Shown: piece by piece, positions 15,379 through 17,477 of the stretch
How positions within the stretch are numbered: the first letter of the stretch is position 1
Layout: each line of letters starts with the position of its first letter
Assembly: GCA_964477295.1 (NCBI GenBank)
Contig: CAYZEZ010000079.1
Location: forward strand, 1 to 17,477
Length of the DNA: 17,477 nucleotides
Direction: 5' to 3'
Origin: CAYZEZ01 sp964477295
GTDB taxonomy: Bacteria > Bacteroidota > Bacteroidia > Bacteroidales > SM23-62
The notes under the pieces: generated by a model
Seen by the model: the letters and a program-made list of their open reading frames with translations, nothing else
Databases searched by the model: none
What the model was told of the DNA's origin: nothing
Translations under genes and position numbers: made by a program

Positions 15379-16734
15379 ATGAAGGACCTGACGATAGGAA
15401 ATGCGGGAAAACTAATTTACAAATTTGCGATGCCAATGCTGCTTGGCAGCCTTTTTCAGCAGCTTTATAATATTGTTGATACTATAATCGTAGGCAATTT
15501 CCTTGGCAAAGAAGCCCTTGCAGCTGTAGGCGCTTCCTTTCCTATAATTTTCACGCTCATTGCCTTAATCATAGGAGTCGCATCCGGAGGTACCATCGTT
15601 ATTGCCCAGTATTTTGGAGCAAAAGACTATAAAAGTGTCAAGCGTGCGATCGATACCCTGTATATTTTTCTGTTCTTCACTTCCGTTGTCCTGTCGGTTA
15701 TCGGAGTTTATTTTACTGAAGATATTTTCAATCTGATCCGGTTACCTGAAGATATCCTGCCCCAGGCCAAAACCTATCTTCAAATATATATCTCCGGGAT
15801 GGTAGTTTTTTTCGGATTTAACGGGACCAGTGCCATCTTACGTGGCCTTGGTGATTCGAAAACTCCCCTGTATTTTTTAATGATCTCCACCGTGTTTAAT
15901 ATCCTCCTCGATCTCCTGTTTATTGTGGTATTTGAATGGGGAATTGCCGGGGCCGCTATTGCCACTGTAGTATCCCAGGGTGGAGCTTTCATAACTGCCA
16001 TTTTTTATCTCAACAGGTACCATAAAATCATTCAGTTCACTTTGTCAGAGTTCCAGTTTGATAATAAGATCTTCAGGCAAACCTTGAGGATCGGTCTGCC
16101 GACCGGGGTCCAGCATACTTTCGTATCTCTGGGTATGATGGCACTGATGGCCATCGTTAACACCTTTGGAACAGATGTCATTGCTGCCTATTCAGTGGCA
16201 GGCAGAATTGATAACCTGGCTGTATTACCTGCAATGACATTTTCGGCTGCACTGGCTACTTTCGTTGGCCAGAATCTTGGTGCCCAAAAACCTGAAAGGG
16301 TAAGGTCCGGATTAATTGCCACCCTGATTATGTCAACAGGAATAACCTTGATCGTTATGATTGTTGTCATTTTATTTAAAGGGCCATTGATAGGTATGTT
16401 TACTGATGATCGTGAAGTGATTCGAATTGGATCTGAATACCTGGTAATCGTCAGTTCCTTTTACCTGATTTTTACAGGCATGTTTATTTTCAATGGAGTA
16501 ATGAGGGGAGCCGGTGACACACTGATCCCCATGTTTTTCACCCTGATCTCTCTCTGGGTAATCAGGATCCCATTTGCCTGGCTGTTTTCATCCAGTATGG
16601 GGGAAACAGGAATCTGGTGGGCCATACCTGCTGGCTGGGCTGCCGGTCTTATCCTTTCCTTCCTCTACTATTTAACCGGACGATGGAAACGAAAAGTTGT
16701 TGTCAGGCCACTCCCTGTCCCACCAAGGGACTAA
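15379..16734 (+). CDS. MATE-family multidrug efflux transporter
   Basis: An inner-membrane exporter of 451 residues, the usual size for the 12-helix MATE family, which expels cationic drugs or metabolites in exchange for sodium or protons. The N-terminal MKDLTIGNAGKLIYKFAMP, SLFQQLYNIVDTIIVG (23-38), LAAVGASFPI, and the GGTIVIAQYFGAKD stretch are typical, and the second half repeats the fold (VGQNLGAQKPERV, then NGVMRGAGDT). The DinF/NorM-like sequence suggests the DinF branch, but the substrate cannot be read from sequence. The C-terminus ends in a short basic tail. It has its own promoter and is flanked by unrelated genes on the same strand, so it is probably a single-gene unit. The ATG start fits both the family and the promoter position. 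Confidence 0.95.
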   Translation: MKDLTIGNAGKLIYKFAMPMLLGSLFQQLYNIVDTIIVGNFLGKEALAAVGASFPIIFTLIALIIGVASGGTIVIAQYFGAKDYKSVKRAIDTLYIFLFFTSVVLSVIGVYFTEDIFNLIRLPEDILPQAKTYLQIYISGMVVFFGFNGTSAILRGLGDSKTPLYFLMISTVFNILLDLLFIVVFEWGIAGAAIATVVSQGGAFITAIFYLNRYHKIIQFTLSEFQFDNKIFRQTLRIGLPTGVQHTFVSLGMMALMAIVNTFGTDVIAAYSVAGRIDNLAVLPAMTFSAALATFVGQNLGAQKPERVRSGLIATLIMSTGITLIVMIVVILFKGPLIGMFTDDREVIRIGSEYLVIVSSFYLIFTGMFIFNGVMRGAGDTLIPMFFTLISLWVIRIPFAWLFSSSMGETGIWWAIPAGWAAGLILSFLYYLTGRWKRKVVVRPLPVPPRD

Positions 16735-16800
16735 AGAATTACCTATATTGATGTTAAAGTATTAATTTTACAATATTAACCAACAGAAAGCCATCAATAT

Positions 16801-17477
16801 ATGCTAGTCTCAATGACAGGTTTCGGAAGGACGGAATCCGAATTAGAAAATAAAAAGATAACCGTCGAGGCCAAATCACTTAACAGTAAGCAACTCGACC
16901 TGTTTCTACGAATGCCTCCTGCTTATAAGGAATATGAAATACCCTTAAGAAACAATTTATCAAAAAAATTAGTACGCGGAAAGATTGAGGTTGTGATAAA
17001 CGTGGAATCAATGTTGGAAGAACCTGTTCACAGAATAAATAACGCCGTTGTTTCGAATTATATCGAACAGCTGTCAAAAATCGCCAGGGAATATCAGATT
17101 CAGGATTCAGAGAGGTTACTCCAAATTGCAATGCGACTGCCGGATTCACTGGAACCGGTAAAATCCGATCCGGATGAAAAGACATGGAAATCAATTCTTA
17201 ATGTTGTTTACTCTGCCATCGACCAGCTGAAATCATACCAATCAAATGAGGGTCAAGTACTTGAATCTGACATTAAATCGCATATCAATCACATTATCGC
17301 AACACTTGACAAAGTTGAACCATACGAAAACGAGCGAACAGAACATTTGAAGGAACGGTTGATGCAAAACCTGGAAGAAAATCGGCTGGAAGAATCCATC
17401 GATCAGAACAGGTTCCACCAGGAGCTGATCTATTATCTTGAAAAATTCGATATTACTGAAGAAAAAGTAAGGTTAAG
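16801..17477 (+). CDS. yicC: YicC-family endoribonuclease, C-terminus beyond window
   Basis: An open frame of 225 complete codons runs off the right edge. It begins MLVSMTGFGRTESE; the SMTGFG start is the hallmark of the YicC family, and NSKQLDLFLRMPP and GKIEVVINVE follow as expected. The last visible residues, FDITEEKVRL, match the conserved near-C-terminal DITEE-RL segment, so perhaps 60-70 residues are missing compared with the usual length of about 290. In E. coli, YicC is linked to small-RNA decay and its relatives cleave RNA. A guanylate kinase gene often follows; here that would lie outside the window. The 66-bp gap after the MATE gene shows no convincing terminator or promoter. Confidence 0.93.
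   Translation, partial: MLVSMTGFGRTESELENKKITVEAKSLNSKQLDLFLRMPPAYKEYEIPLRNNLSKKLVRGKIEVVINVESMLEEPVHRINNAVVSNYIEQLSKIAREYQIQDSERLLQIAMRLPDSLEPVKSDPDEKTWKSILNVVYSAIDQLKSYQSNEGQVLESDIKSHINHIIATLDKVEPYENERTEHLKERLMQNLEENRLEESIDQNRFHQELIYYLEKFDITEEKVRL

Noticed and set aside
16763..16770. TAATTTTA as a yicC promoter -7 box
   Set aside because: It misses the final G of TANNTTTG and has no TTTG at the -33 spacing.
16753..16780. AT-rich inverted repeat (GTTAA/TTAAC with inner TATT/AATA) before yicC
   Set aside because: The pairing is weak and interrupted, with no T-run; A/T-rich spacers produce such dyads easily.

Overview
The window looks like an ordinary chromosomal segment of a Gram-negative Bacteroidota bacterium, probably of the Bacteroidales/Marinilabiliales type. 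The evidence is a GldF/GldG-type gliding-family transporter gene, lipid A synthesis (lpxB), several start regions with Bacteroidota-style promoter elements (TANNTTTG at -7, in places TTTG at -33) rather than E. coli boxes, and few Shine-Dalgarno sequences. Base composition and codon use look even throughout. I see no IS element, phage gene, CRISPR array, tRNA or rRNA. No gene-free stretch exceeds about 180 bases.

The left half (1-8473) is a run of eight genes on the minus strand. In transcription order they are surE (5'/3'-nucleotidase), a small three-helix membrane protein overlapping lpxB, lpxB, a secreted SpoIID/LytB-type peptidoglycan enzyme, a natural GldF-GldG fusion (ABC-2 permease plus GldG), a DUF4340 protein, dnaN (sliding clamp), and the first 31 codons of a DnaQ-like 3'-5' exonuclease cut by the window edge. 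A promoter with both Bacteroidota boxes lies in front of the GldFG gene, so the run is probably at least two transcripts: an envelope unit (surE to spoIID) and gldFG-DUF4340, with dnaN-exonuclease after a possible terminator.

The right half (8602-17477) is all on the plus strand: pheT and a macrodomain ADP-ribosyl hydrolase (27 bp apart) closed by a strong intrinsic terminator; a soluble four-PAS sensor histidine kinase followed 23 bp later by an exported seven-bladed WD40 protein; a MATE efflux transporter with its own promoter; and the first 225 codons of a YicC-type endoribonuclease running off the right edge.

I find no convincing undescribed system. The most unusual signals are small: two tandem heptamers that each begin exactly at a TGA stop codon (dnaN and gldFG), the second looking like a 22-nt insertion that broke an ATGA overlap and left the DUF4340 gene with a TTG start; the GldF-GldG fusion without an ATPase gene nearby; a probable mis-set surE start; and the pairing of an orphan PAS kinase with an exported WD40 propeller.
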